Source of the DNA: Paenibacillus terrae
Lineage (GTDB): Bacteria; Bacillota; Bacilli; Paenibacillales; Paenibacillaceae
Length of the DNA stretch: 54,782 nt
NCBI RefSeq assembly: GCF_000943545.1
Contig: NZ_JTHP01000045.1
Span: forward strand, 1 to 54,782
Direction of reading: 5' to 3'
Shown: positions 1 through 7,686 of the stretch, in pieces
How positions within the stretch are numbered: the stretch's first letter is position 1
How the letters are laid out: the number at the start of each line of letters is the position of its first letter
Program-made: the position numbers and the translations under genes
The notes under the pieces: generated by a model
Database searches by the model: none
What the model was told of the DNA's origin: nothing
Seen by the model: the letters and a program-made list of their open reading frames with translations, nothing else

Positions 1-37
1 AATGTCCCTTTAGAGGATAATGAAGACATACATATTA

Positions 38-114
<77 letters not shown>

Positions 115-138
115 CTTCTTGATTAACACAAAATGACT

Positions 139-214
139 GGGGCTATAGCTCAGCTGGGAGAGCGCCTGCCTTGCACGCAGGAGGTCAGCGGTTCGATCCC
201 GCTTGGCTCCACCA
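139..214 (+). tRNA. tRNA-Ala (TGC)
   Basis: Cloverleaf with loop CTTGCAC on stem CCTGC/GCAGG and encoded CCA. It lies 24 bases after tRNA-Ile in the same direction. Confidence 0.97.
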
Positions 215-218
215 ATAT

Positions 219-294
219 TCCCTGATAGCTCAGTTGGTAGAGCACTCGACTGTTAATCGAGTTGTCACAGGTTCGAGTCCTGTTCGGGGAGCCA
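219..294 (+). tRNA. tRNA-Asn (GTT)
   Basis: Cloverleaf with loop CTGTTAA on stem CTCGA/TCGAG and encoded CCA. It begins only four bases after tRNA-Ala. Confidence 0.97.
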
Positions 295-324
295 AATCTT
301 GAATATTTTCCAATTTTATATATA

Positions 325-380
325 AGGCGGCGTAGCTGGTTGAGGACTACAGTCTATTCCAGTTAGGTAGGGTTTAATCC
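325..380 (+). other. possible tRNA relic
   Basis: The stretch resembles a decayed tRNA: GGCGGCGTAGCTGG looks like an acceptor plus D-arm, and AGGGTTTAATCC like a damaged T-arm. The anticodon arm does not fold convincingly and no matching 3' acceptor strand follows. This is a weak reading based on appearance only. Confidence 0.25.
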
Positions 381-394
381 ATATGTTGCTTGTT

Positions 395-483
395 GGAGAG
401 ATACCCAAGTGGCTATAAGGGGACTCTTTGCTAAGGGGTTAGACTGCGAAAGTGGTGCGAGGGTTTGAATCTCTTTCTCTCCG
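395..483 (+). tRNA. tRNA-Ser (GCT), partly degenerate
   Basis: Class II tRNA with acceptor GGAGAGA/TCTCTCC, loop TTGCTAA (anticodon GCT) and a long variable arm; no CCA is encoded. It departs from the usual form: the T-loop reads TTTGAAT instead of TTCGAAT (C56 lost), the T-stem relies on G-T wobbles, and the D-loop carries extra bases. It may be functional or a decaying copy. Confidence 0.75.
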
Positions 484-519
484 TCATAAAGTTTGAAAAT
501 TTCAAGGATTCTTTTGTAA

Positions 520-591
520 GGCCCGTTGGTCAAGCGGTTAAGACACCTCCCTTTCACGGAGGTAACAGGGGTTCGATTCCCCTACGGGTCA
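520..591 (+). tRNA. tRNA-Glu (TTC)
   Basis: Acceptor GGCCCGT/ACGGGTC, loop CTTTCAC on stem CCTCC/GGAGG. The CCA end is not encoded. Confidence 0.96.
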
Positions 592-597
592 TAGTAT

Positions 598-673
598 GGA
601 GGCTTAGCTCAGCTGGGAGAGCATCTGCCTTACAAGCAGAGGGTCGGGGGTTCGAACCCCTCAGCCTCCACCA
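598..673 (+). tRNA. tRNA-Val (TAC)
   Basis: Acceptor GGAGGCT/AGCCTCC, loop CTTACAA on stem TCTGC/GCAGA, CCA encoded. Confidence 0.97.
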
Positions 674-704
674 TTTATGTTATACAAGTATTCCCTTTTA
701 ATGT

Positions 705-778
<74 letters not shown>

Positions 779-802
779 TTGATTTTCCTTAGGATTATCT
801 AT

Positions 803-879
803 GGAACTGTGGTGTAGAGGCCTAACATGCCTGCCTGTCACGCAGGAGATCGCGGGTTCGAATCCCGTCAGTTCCGCCA
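803..879 (+). tRNA. tRNA-Asp (GTC)
   Basis: Acceptor GGAACTG/CAGTTCC, loop CTGTCAC, CCA encoded. Confidence 0.97.
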
Positions 880-960
880 TTTTATGAAATATATAACTGG
901 CATTTTTGTGTATTATACATATAATGTGGGTTTGTATATTGCAGCTATAAAACAACATAT

Positions 961-1033
<73 letters not shown>

Positions 1034-1058
1034 CCTTTCAAGTGGGAATGAGTAATGT

Positions 1059-1134
<76 letters not shown>

Positions 1135-1138
1135 TTTT

Positions 1139-1224
1139 GGAGGATTAGCGAAGTGGCCAAACGCATCAGACTGTAAATCTGCTCCCTTACGGGTTCGGTG
1201 GTTCGAATCCATCATCCTCCACCA
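1139..1224 (+). tRNA. tRNA-Tyr (GTA)
   Basis: Class II tRNA of 86 bases with a long variable arm, acceptor GGAGGAT/ATCCTCC, loop CTGTAAA, CCA encoded. Confidence 0.97.
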
Positions 1225-1243
1225 GTCTTTTCATAATCATTAT

Positions 1244-1317
1244 GGCGGTCGTGGCGAAGTGGTTAACGCACCGGACTGTGACTCCGGCATTCGTGGGTTC
1301 AAGCCCCATCGGCCGCC
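1244..1317 (+). tRNA. tRNA-His (GTG)
   Basis: Acceptor GCGGTCG/CGGCCGC with the extra 5' G opposite discriminator C that marks tRNA-His; loop CTGTGAC. CCA is not encoded. Confidence 0.96.
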
Positions 1318-1333
1318 CTTTATTTTCATTTAA

Positions 1334-1408
1334 TGGGGATTAGCCAAGCGGTAAGGCAACGGACTTTGACTCCGTCATGCATAGGTTCAAATCCTATATC
1401 CCCAGCCA
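1334..1408 (+). tRNA. tRNA-Gln (TTG)
   Basis: Acceptor TGGGGAT/ATCCCCA, loop CTTTGAC on stem ACGGA/TCCGT, CCA encoded. Confidence 0.97.
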
Positions 1409-1412
1409 TTAA

Positions 1413-1488
1413 GAGCCATTAGCTCAGCTGGTAGAGCACCTGACTTTTAATCAGGGTGTCGAAGGTTCGAATCCTTCATGGCTCACCA
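1413..1488 (+). tRNA. tRNA-Lys (TTT)
   Basis: Acceptor GAGCCAT/ATGGCTC, loop CTTTTAA on stem CCTGA/TCAGG, CCA encoded. It starts four bases after tRNA-Gln. Confidence 0.97.
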
Positions 1489-1502
1489 TTTATATTTATT
1501 TT

Positions 1503-1589
<87 letters not shown>

Positions 1590-1595
1590 TATTTT

Positions 1596-1670
1596 GCGGA
1601 CGTGGCTCAGCGGTAGAGCATCGCCTTGCCAAGGCGAGGGTCGCGGGTTCGATTCCCGTCGTCCGCTCCA
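1596..1670 (+). tRNA. tRNA-Gly (GCC)
   Basis: Acceptor GCGGACG/CGTCCGC, loop TTGCCAA on stem TCGCC/GGCGA, CCA encoded. Confidence 0.97.
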
Positions 1671-1680
1671 TTATCCATTC

Positions 1681-1752
1681 GGCGCCATAGCCAAGTGGTA
1701 AGGCAAAGCTCTGCAAAAGCTTCACTCCCCAGTTCAAATCTGGGTGGCGCCT
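1681..1752 (+). tRNA. tRNA-Cys (GCA)
   Basis: Acceptor GGCGCCA/TGGCGCC, loop CTGCAAA on stem AAGCT/AGCTT. CCA is not encoded. Confidence 0.96.
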
Positions 1753-1778
1753 TTACTGCTCATTATGGATTACATTTT

Positions 1779-1855
1779 GCGCCCTTAGCTCAGCTGGATA
1801 GAGCGTTTGACTACGAATCAAAAGGCCGGGAGTTCGAATCTCTCAGGGCGCGCCA
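1779..1855 (+). tRNA. tRNA-Arg (ACG)
   Basis: Acceptor GCGCCCT/AGGGCGC, loop CTACGAA on stem TTTGA/TCAAA, CCA encoded. Confidence 0.97.
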
Positions 1856-1877
1856 TTTTCTTAAAAATGTATAATAT

Positions 1878-1951
1878 CGGGATGTAGCTCAGCTTGGTAG
1901 AGCACCTGGTTTGGGACCAGGGGGTCGCATGTTCAAATCGTGTCATCCCGA
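1878..1951 (+). tRNA. tRNA-Pro (TGG)
   Basis: Acceptor CGGGATG/CATCCCG, loop TTTGGGA on stem CCTGG/CCAGG. CCA is not encoded. Confidence 0.96.
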
Positions 1952-1960
1952 TACTGATTT

Positions 1961-2031
1961 GCGGGTGTAGTTCAATGGTAGAACTTCAGCCTTCCAAGCT
2001 GATAGCGTGGGTTCGATTCCCATCACCCGCT
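1961..2031 (+). tRNA. tRNA-Gly (TCC)
   Basis: Acceptor GCGGGTG/CACCCGC, loop CTTCCAA on stem TCAGC/GCTGA. CCA is not encoded. It is the last tRNA of the array. Confidence 0.97.
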
Positions 2032-2081
2032 TTTTGCTATAGCGGATTCTTGTTGCCTCAGTGGTGACACCTTATAAATAA

Positions 2082-2119
2082 AGAGAGCCTGTCTGGGGAC
2101 AGCGCTCTCTCTTTTTTTT
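2082..2119. terminator. bidirectional intrinsic terminator
   Basis: AGAGAGC pairs with GCTCTCT, with an inner CTGTC/GACAG stem around TGGG, followed by eight Ts on the plus strand. It ends the tRNA operon. On the minus strand the same hairpin is followed by TTTATTT just past the stop of the histidine kinase gene, so it probably serves both convergent units. Confidence 0.85.
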
Positions 2120-2137
2120 GTTTATGCGGCTATATCT

Positions 2138-3241
2138 TTACACAGGAATGGTCAGTTGGATGGAGGTCCCGTGTTCCGGTGCAGAGGTTAAGCTAATCCA
2201 TCCTCCTACGCCCCTGGCTCGTTCCTCCATGCTGAACAGTCCCACTCCTTCCCCTTGAGATTGCTCAGAGAATCCGATACCCTCATCCCAAATGGTCACT
2301 TGTATGACCTCACCCTGATCCTCTACGTCGACATGTGCCTCAGCTACGTCCGCATATTTGGCTACATTCGTCAAGGCTTCCTGTACAATCCGATAAATCG
2401 CTATTTCCTTTCGGATATCAAGGCGTTTACGCAAATTACATTGAAAATGTACCTCAATTCCATAATGAGAACAATAGTTTTCAATATAGGTCCGTATGGC
2501 TGGTACGACGCCCAAATCATCCAGAACTGAGGGGCGAAGTTCCCACGCCAGTCCGCGGACATCCTTAATAATGTCAGTCACCTGTGAACGCAGCTTTTCC
2601 AGAGCAGGACTAGGCTGTTCAGCAAGCTGGCTATCCAGTTGAATAATCAGCGCAAACAAGCTTTGCCCAATTCCATCGTGAAGCTCTCTTGAGAAACGCT
2701 TGCGCTCTTCCTCCTGTATTTGCATCACTTGCGTCATCATCGTCTGAAGCTCAGCCTCTACTTTTTTTAGTTTGGTTACCTCATTACGGATCGCCAAATA
2801 CTGATAGGGCTTACCTTCTTCGTCCATGAACGGAACGATGGTGGTATTCACCCAATAGTAGGTGTTGTCTTTGGCTCGATTACGTATCTCTCCCTGCCAT
2901 ACCTCGCCTGAACGAATTGTGGTCCACAGGTTTTTCATAAAGGCAGGGGGATGATAGCCCGAATTAATGAGGCGATGATCCCGACCGATCAGCTCTTCAC
3001 GACTGTATTGCGAAATCTCGCAGAACTTGTCGTTGACGTACTGAATAATGCCCCGGTGATCGGTCAAAGCAACGATAGAGGACGTATCCAACGCAAATTT
3101 CAGATTAGATAGCTGGTGAAGTGAGTTACGCAGTGCATGGAGAAAAGGGGATTCCGGTATATGCGCTTCCAAATTATCCAGCAGCTTATCGGCTGACTCG
3201 CCAAAAGCATGCTGGAGCAAAGGATTAGAAGGTTCATTCAT
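2138..3241 (-). CDS. PAS-domain sensor histidine kinase, NreB/DegS type
   Basis: Cytoplasmic two-component kinase of 367 residues with no membrane segment. A PAS domain covers about residues 45-160, followed by a short coiled stretch. The HisKA_3 dimerisation domain carries the phospho-acceptor His188 in RELHDGIGQS, and a HATPase_c domain (N-box EALTNVAKYA, G-boxes DEGIGFS and GVGLFSM) ends the protein. Its start overlaps the end of the upstream regulator gene by 8 bases (ATGA-type coupling), so the two are translationally coupled. Staphylococcal NreB senses oxygen with four PAS cysteines. Here the PAS domain has one cysteine only (in KFCEIS), so an NreB-like Fe-S cluster is not supported. 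The neighbouring GAF and fnr genes suggest a role in nitrate or oxygen response; the signal is unknown. Confidence 0.88.
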   Translation of the reverse strand: MNEPSNPLLQHAFGESADKLLDNLEAHIPESPFLHALRNSLHQLSNLKFALDTSSIVALTDHRGIIQYVNDKFCEISQYSREELIGRDHRLINSGYHPPAFMKNLWTTIRSGEVWQGEIRNRAKDNTYYWVNTTIVPFMDEEGKPYQYLAIRNEVTKLKKVEAELQTMMTQVMQIQEEERKRFSRELHDGIGQSLFALIIQLDSQLAEQPSPALEKLRSQVTDIIKDVRGLAWELRPSVLDDLGVVPAIRTYIENYCSHYGIEVHFQCNLRKRLDIRKEIAIYRIVQEALTNVAKYADVAEAHVDVEDQGEVIQVTIWDEGIGFSEQSQGEGVGLFSMEERARGVGGWISLTSAPEHGTSIQLTIPV

Positions 3242-3887
3242 AATGCAGCAGCCCCTTTTTTAGTGCAAATTTGACCAGCTCGGGCCGTGTTTTCAGGTTA
3301 AGCTTCTCCATCAGGTTACTTTTGTGGGACTCAACGGTTTTGACGCTGATCACCAGACGCTCGGCAATTTCCTTGTTTGCATATCCCTTGGCTACCCACG
3401 AAAGGATTTCCTTTTCACGTTCAGAAAGGGACTCATACGGGCCGGCTATGCCTTCCTTTTTGATCTTATCCAGATATTCACTCATTAGCCGTTTGGTCGC
3501 ATTCGGGTACAGATAGGCGCTACCTTCGGCCACAGACTGAATGGCAGCAAGTAATTCCTCGTGAGGTGCGCTTTTCAAAATATATCCGGAAGCTCCGGCC
3601 TGAATGGCCCGGAACAGATATTCTTCATCGTCATGCATCGTTAAAATAAGGACTTCCGTATCGGGCAACTGTTTTTTCAATTCAGTGGTTGCCGTAAGAC
3701 CGTCTTTGCCAGGCGGCATACTAAAATCCATGAGTACGACATGGGGCTGTAACTCTATCGCCTTGCGAATCGCTTCATCCCCGTCCGCTGCATCTCCTAC
3801 CACCTTAATACCGTGTTTGCCGTCCAATAGGGCCATGAGGCCGGAACGTACGACAACATGATCATCCACTACAAGTATACGAATCAA
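3234..3887 (-). CDS. NarL/LuxR-family response regulator, NreC-like
   Basis: A 217-residue regulator: receiver domain at about 1-120 with phospho-acceptor Asp54 (VVLMDFSMP) and a C-terminal LuxR-type helix-turn-helix at about 150-210 (LSEREKEILSWVAKGYANKE, then VKTVESHKSNL). It is the partner of the adjoining histidine kinase, with which it overlaps by 8 bases. The start is TTG at 3887, placed behind the ribosome binding site AGGGGATGAC; the ATG inside that site is out of frame. A 140-base gap separates it from the GAF gene upstream, so both may belong to one transcript (order GAF, regulator, kinase). Confidence 0.9.
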   Translation of the reverse strand: MIRILVVDDHVVVRSGLMALLDGKHGIKVVGDAADGDEAIRKAIELQPHVVLMDFSMPPGKDGLTATTELKKQLPDTEVLILTMHDDEEYLFRAIQAGASGYILKSAPHEELLAAIQSVAEGSAYLYPNATKRLMSEYLDKIKKEGIAGPYESLSEREKEILSWVAKGYANKEIAERLVISVKTVESHKSNLMEKLNLKTRPELVKFALKKGLLHYE

Positions 3888-4030
3888 TTTGTCATCCCCT
3901 CGAACGGTAGAACCGTACGTTTTGTCATCATCATAGCAAATTTAAGGGATTCCAATCAACATAGACAGTTAGATATAATTATATTTCGTAATATATATCC
4001 GTTTCATTTTCTATAAAAATGCCATTAATC

Positions 4031-4489
4031 TTATAGAGTAAGAGTGTGGGCACATAGCTGACCAAGCTGCTCGGCGACTTGTGTGGCCCCTGCGACGTCG
4101 GAATCGGTGAACACTCTCACATCACGATTACCGAGAAGCAATACACCGTTCGGCAGATCCCCTGTGCTGGAAAAGGGAATAGCCACAGCAGAGTGAAGCT
4201 GCTCCGCCAGCATCAGCGCACATTCCTGACGTAAACGGATGCTGCCGGAGAGCATAGCACTTACGGTCACGGTACGTCCCAGACGAACAGCCATCCCGGC
4301 AATACCATGTCCTACCTTAAAAGAAATGCGCCGATAGCGTTCGCTACGGCTGCCAGAGGCATAATACCATTGCAACCTGCCGCCCGGCTTGGATATGAGC
4401 GCAAGTGCTGTGAGATCCCCATAGATACGATCTCTCAACTGATCCAGTGTTTTGCGCATTTCATCCGTTATTTCTAGCATAGAAGACAC
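4031..4489 (-). CDS. GAF-domain protein, NreA-like
   Basis: A 152-residue protein made almost entirely of one GAF fold (about residues 15-150: LTALALISKPGGRLQWYYAS, KVGHGIAGMAVRLGRT, AVAIPFSS). No kinase or DNA-binding part is present. Stand-alone GAF proteins next to an NreB/NreC pair act as nitrate sensors (NreA of Staphylococcus carnosus); that assignment here rests on size and context. The ribosome binding site AAAGGATG lies upstream of the ATG. The gene faces fnr across a 290-base intergenic region with an FNR-type box. Confidence 0.72.
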   Translation of the reverse strand: MSSMLEITDEMRKTLDQLRDRIYGDLTALALISKPGGRLQWYYASGSRSERYRRISFKVGHGIAGMAVRLGRTVTVSAMLSGSIRLRQECALMLAEQLHSAVAIPFSSTGDLPNGVLLLGNRDVRVFTDSDVAGATQVAEQLGQLCAHTLTL

Positions 4490-4656
4490 ATCCTTTTTCG
4501 TAACAAAACTGTAGCTCTAACTTATTGTAGTCCCGGCAGTTACAAAAGTAAGTCAGGGAACCCCCTGATCTATAGGTGCAGGAAACACTGACTTTTGAAC
4601 ATGCGGGGCAAGAAGTAGGAGGGAAGCCGATAAATTAGGCTCCGCTTGATGGGAGG

Positions 4657-4672
4657 AGTGATATTTATCACA
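4657..4672. promoter_or_regulatory. FNR/CRP-type operator
   Basis: AGTGATATTTATCACA is a near-perfect inverted repeat of the Fnr/Crp half-site (TGTGA-N6-TCACA class, with A in place of the first T). It lies about 108 bases before the fnr start and about 168 bases before the divergent GAF gene, so it could control either or both. Confidence 0.7.
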
Positions 4673-4779
4673 GCGAATCAGGGAGTAGGAAGGTGTAAAA
4701 TCAGGTGTTCTCCTGATAACAACTGATGCGTCAAAACATTATGATATAGATATCAGGTAAACACGAGGAGGACACTAAC

Positions 4780-5520
4780 ATGCAAGCCACTTGTACGGAA
4801 CGGTTTGGGGATGAAGTGGAACGCACGGGAATTCAGCTTTTTTTGACTGAGGAACATTTTGGGCTGCTGAAGGATATCATGTCCTGGAAAAAGGTAAAGG
4901 CGGGCATTACGCTTTTTAGAGAGGGCGAAGAATCGGAGCAGCTATATTATATACATTCGGGCCATGTTAAGCTTCGCAAGTCGACAGAAGATGGAAAAGA
5001 ATTGATTTTGACCATTCAGCATCAAGGCGACTTGATTGGGGAGTTCAGCGGGATAGATGGAGAAGAGTATAGCTGCACTGCAGAAACAGCCGATGCCTGT
5101 GAGCTGGGCGTCGTGCGTGTTCAGGATCTGGAATCGCTTCTGTCCAAAAATGGAGCGATGGGGCTTCAATTCATTCAGTGGATGGCTATGAAGCAGCGGA
5201 TTATGCAATCGCGGTTTCGGGATTTGCTGCTGTATGGTAAAACAGGTGCATTGGCCTCTACGCTAATCCGGGCGAGTAACACATGCGGTGTAGCAGTGAA
5301 GGATGGCGTTTTACTGAATATGAAGCTGAGTCACTCCGAGCTGGGCGAAATGATTGGAGCGACGCGGGAGAGTGTGAATCGGATGCTAAGCTCGTTGAAG
5401 GAGCAGGGGACGCTTGATACGCGGGATGGCAAAATAGTTATTCATGATCTCAAGGTGCTGCGCATGATGTGCTGCTGCCCTTCATACGGCCAATGTGCAC
5501 ATGAAATTTGCCGACTCTAA
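4780..5520 (+). CDS. fnr: Fnr-type oxygen-responsive regulator (Crp/Fnr family)
   Basis: A 246-residue regulator with a cyclic-nucleotide-binding-type beta roll (about 25-140) and a Crp-type winged helix at about 160-225 (LSHSELGEMIGATRESVNRM). The C-terminus is cysteine rich: Cys231-233, Cys239 and Cys244 in MCCCPSYGQCAHEICRL. Bacillus Fnr binds a [4Fe-4S] cluster with C-terminal cysteines, unlike E. coli FNR with its N-terminal ones, so this is most likely an anaerobic activator of the Bacillus type. The start is supported by AGGAGGAC about eight bases upstream. Paenibacillus genomes often carry several Fnr paralogues, so the exact orthologue is uncertain. Confidence 0.85.
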   Translation: MQATCTERFGDEVERTGIQLFLTEEHFGLLKDIMSWKKVKAGITLFREGEESEQLYYIHSGHVKLRKSTEDGKELILTIQHQGDLIGEFSGIDGEEYSCTAETADACELGVVRVQDLESLLSKNGAMGLQFIQWMAMKQRIMQSRFRDLLLYGKTGALASTLIRASNTCGVAVKDGVLLNMKLSHSELGEMIGATRESVNRMLSSLKEQGTLDTRDGKIVIHDLKVLRMMCCCPSYGQCAHEICRL

Positions 5521-5532
5521 AAAATATGAACA

Positions 5533-5652
5533 TGAGGATTTTACAAAAATCCACAAAGCGACGTGTAATCAGGAATATATAGATCGAAATGATTTTATTC
5601 GTCTATATATTGTACCTTGGAGCGACTGGAATCGAATTTTGCAAAATCCTGA
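5533..5652 (+). repeat. 120-bp MITE-like repeat, copy A
   Basis: It begins TGAGGATTTTACAAAAATCC and ends GAATTTTGCAAAATCCTGA; the two ends are inverted copies of about 16 bases. The centre is a long imperfect palindrome with arms AATATATAGATCGAA and TTCGTCTATATATT. It matches copy B at 7687-7806 in length and most bases. It lies just after the fnr stop codon and contains no coding capacity. Confidence 0.8.
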
Positions 5653-5659
5653 CATAAAT

Positions 5660-5686
5660 AAGGCGGAATCCCTGAGGACCCGCCTT
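5660..5686 (+). terminator. possible terminator after fnr
   Basis: AAGGCGG pairs with CCGCCTT across a 13-base loop, followed by GATTTACGTCTT. The T-tract is poor, so termination may be weak. It sits directly after repeat copy A. Confidence 0.45.
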
Positions 5687-5719
5687 GATTTACGTCTTCT
5701 GACAACCTGCACTTATACA

Positions 5720-5833
5720 TCAGCATTTTGCATAATTCGATTCTGAACGCTTAAAAGTACAATATATAGACGAACTAAACCATTTCGATCTTTATATTGC
5801 TGATTTAAAATCGCTCTTGGGATTTGTGAGAAA
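5720..5833 (-). repeat. MITE-like repeat, copy C (inverted, decayed)
   Basis: Read on the minus strand it shares the core of copies A and B (AGATCGAAATGG, then TAGTTCGTCTATATATTGTAC, then AATCGAATTATGCAAAAT) but with many substitutions, and its outer end has lost the AGGATT motif. It lies tail to tail with copy A. Confidence 0.7.
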
Positions 5834-5899
5834 TTATAACATTTATAACATAAAAAGGCTAATCAACGCTGTATAGCGGTCAATTAGCTGGGGAGACGA

Positions 5900-6088
5900 T
5901 TATTGATCTATTTCAACCTGTTCTGTCTGGAGGACACTTAAGGCTTGAAGTTTACGTGTAATTTCCTTTTGCCACTTTATATCTCCGACTTGTACCGCAA
6001 GATTGAGAAGATCCAAATAATCATCAATATGCAGGGAGGTTCTACTAAAAGCTTCTTTCACTGCGGTCTTGCCTCCTTTGGAGTCCAT
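5900..6088 (-). CDS. small Fur-regulated protein, unknown function
   Basis: A 62-residue protein from the ATG at 6088 (beginning MDSKGGKTAV), chosen because AAAGGGAAAT lies at proper distance upstream; an upstream in-frame ATG at 6121 would overlap the operator. It has no signal peptide, membrane segment or cysteine, and looks mainly helical (DDYLDLLNLAVQVGD, WQKEITRKLQALSVLQ). A perfect-symmetry Fur box lies 21 bases before the start, so expression should rise in iron limitation. Small Fur-regulated proteins such as FbpA-C of B. subtilis help an sRNA spare iron; I see no sequence match to them, and only the regulation and size are alike. Confidence 0.6.
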   Translation of the reverse strand: MDSKGGKTAVKEAFSRTSLHIDDYLDLLNLAVQVGDIKWQKEITRKLQALSVLQTEQVEIDQ

Positions 6089-6108
6089 GTATATTTCCCT
6101 TTTAATAA

Positions 6109-6123
6109 TGAGAATCATTATCA
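6109..6123. promoter_or_regulatory. Fur box
   Basis: TGAGAATCATTATCA fits the 7-1-7 Fur motif TGATAATnATTATCA at 14 of 15 positions. It lies immediately upstream of the small minus-strand gene at 5900-6088. Confidence 0.8.
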
Positions 6124-6353
6124 AAGAATGAGCTTATTCATATTATGCCTGTGTTCGAGATAAATTGCAAGTTATGATATGAATGAGTTTTGAAGCGCAC
6201 GAATGAGGGCTTGAAAAAACAAACTCTTCTCCTTAAGTTCACACATTGTTCACTTCTTTTCTATAGAACATAATGAAAAGAACAAGCGGGCATTGAGTGT
6301 TCACAGACGGGAGACAATTCGCGCAATGCTTCAACAAGAGGAGGAAAAAGATA

Positions 6354-7685
6354 ATGGGCAGAACAAAAATGAAAGCGTTTGCTATTTTGATGGCGAGCGC
6401 CTTGGCATTGACGCTGACAGCTTGTAATAACGGACAGAGCGCAAGTCCGGGAAACTCAGGCAGCAAGGGTGGAGACGTTGCGAGTAAAGAAGTGACGATC
6501 ACCTTCCAGAACATTAATCCTGATCCTAGCACTCCTTCATACAAAATGATAAAGCAAATTGTAAGTCAATATGAGCAGAATCATCCGAATGTCAAAATTG
6601 AGCTGGATTCGCTGAATACAGATCAACAAAAGCTAAAGCTGAAAACACAGGCGGCGGCGAAGGAAGTTCCAGATATTACAATTGTAAACCCGGCCGCACA
6701 GATGAAGCCCTTCGTAGATGCAGGGCTGCTGGCTCCTCTGAACGATGTGGCGGATAAAGATGGGTTAAAAGATACATTTCAGGATGGACTGCTCAATTAT
6801 TATAGCTTTGATGATAAGCTTTATGCTTTTCCGGACGGCAACAATATAGAAGTAGTGTTTTACAATAAAGAGCTGTTCACGCAGGCGGGAATTCAAAAGC
6901 TGCCGACCACCTTTGATGAGCTGATAACGGCGGTTAAGGCGCTGAAGGCAAAGGGGATTACCCCGATTGCGATTGGGGAAAAGGATTCGTGGACCGGATC
7001 ACTCCTTTTCATGAATATTTTGCTGCGTACGAATGAAGGGCCGAATTTTCTCAAGGATGTGCTGGACGGCAAAAAGACGTTTAATGATCCGGCCTTTGTG
7101 GAAGCAGTGGATGCATTTCAGGAACTGGTGCAGGCAGGGGCTTTCCCGGATGGAGCTACATCCATTGACTATAATGCGGGCGGCAATATTTTTAAAACAG
7201 GAAAAGCTGCGATGTATATCATGGGCACATGGGAAACAGGGTCTATTGATGCTTCTTCGGTAGCAGGCAAGGTGGGCGCGTTCCAATTTCCTACGGTGAA
7301 TGGCAAGGGAGATGTGAATGAGTATGTGATTGCGCCGGGCAGTGCGTTTGCAGTATCGGCGAATAGTGAGCATTTGCAGGAGACAAAGGATTTTCTGCAC
7401 TATTTTATTACAGAGATGCCCAAGATCCAGTTTGATCTGAAAAATGCGATTGGCAGCGGCCAGAAAATGAAAGGTGATCTGAAGGAAGCGGGCTACTCCG
7501 AGCTGGCGATTAACCTCAATGAGCTGTTCAAAAATGTGAAGGGCGGCGACCTCGCATTTGATAATACGATGAATCCGGCTATCGCGCAGGCGCATCTGAG
7601 CAGTATTCAAAACCTATTCGTGCAAAAAGAAGACTCTGCACAAGTTGCCAAGGAGCACCAGAGCGCTTTTGAAGCGAATAAATAA
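6354..7685 (+). CDS. sugar ABC transporter substrate-binding lipoprotein
   Basis: Extracellular solute-binding protein of family 1, 443 residues from the ATG at 6354, behind GAGGAGGAAAAAGATA. The signal peptide ends in the lipobox LTAC, so the protein should be anchored by a lipidated cysteine at about residue 23. The body has the usual two-lobed binding-protein motifs (YYSFDDKLYAFPDG, VVFYNKELFTQAGI, FKTGKAAMYIMGTWETG). Two permeases and a YesM/YesN pair follow, so this is the binding part of a carbohydrate importer; the sugar is not evident. A 120-bp repeat starts one base after its stop codon and separates it from the permease genes, which may set the amount of binding protein above that of the permeases. 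Confidence 0.9.
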   Translation: MGRTKMKAFAILMASALALTLTACNNGQSASPGNSGSKGGDVASKEVTITFQNINPDPSTPSYKMIKQIVSQYEQNHPNVKIELDSLNTDQQKLKLKTQAAAKEVPDITIVNPAAQMKPFVDAGLLAPLNDVADKDGLKDTFQDGLLNYYSFDDKLYAFPDGNNIEVVFYNKELFTQAGIQKLPTTFDELITAVKALKAKGITPIAIGEKDSWTGSLLFMNILLRTNEGPNFLKDVLDGKKTFNDPAFVEAVDAFQELVQAGAFPDGATSIDYNAGGNIFKTGKAAMYIMGTWETGSIDASSVAGKVGAFQFPTVNGKGDVNEYVIAPGSAFAVSANSEHLQETKDFLHYFITEMPKIQFDLKNAIGSGQKMKGDLKEAGYSELAINLNELFKNVKGGDLAFDNTMNPAIAQAHLSSIQNLFVQKEDSAQVAKEHQSAFEANK

Positions 7686-7686
7686 G

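Noticed and set aside
5533..5652. Reading repeat copy A simply as the fnr terminator
   Set aside because: A second copy of equal length lies within an operon, and neither has a T-tract after the palindrome.
5495..5746. 83-residue plus-strand frame after fnr
   Set aside because: It overlaps the fnr end and reads through repeat copy A; no ribosome binding site and no family features.
6999..7610. 203-residue minus-strand frame opposite the sugar-binding protein
   Set aside because: Antisense shadow of a well-supported gene; rich in His, Ile and Arg as expected from reversed codons.
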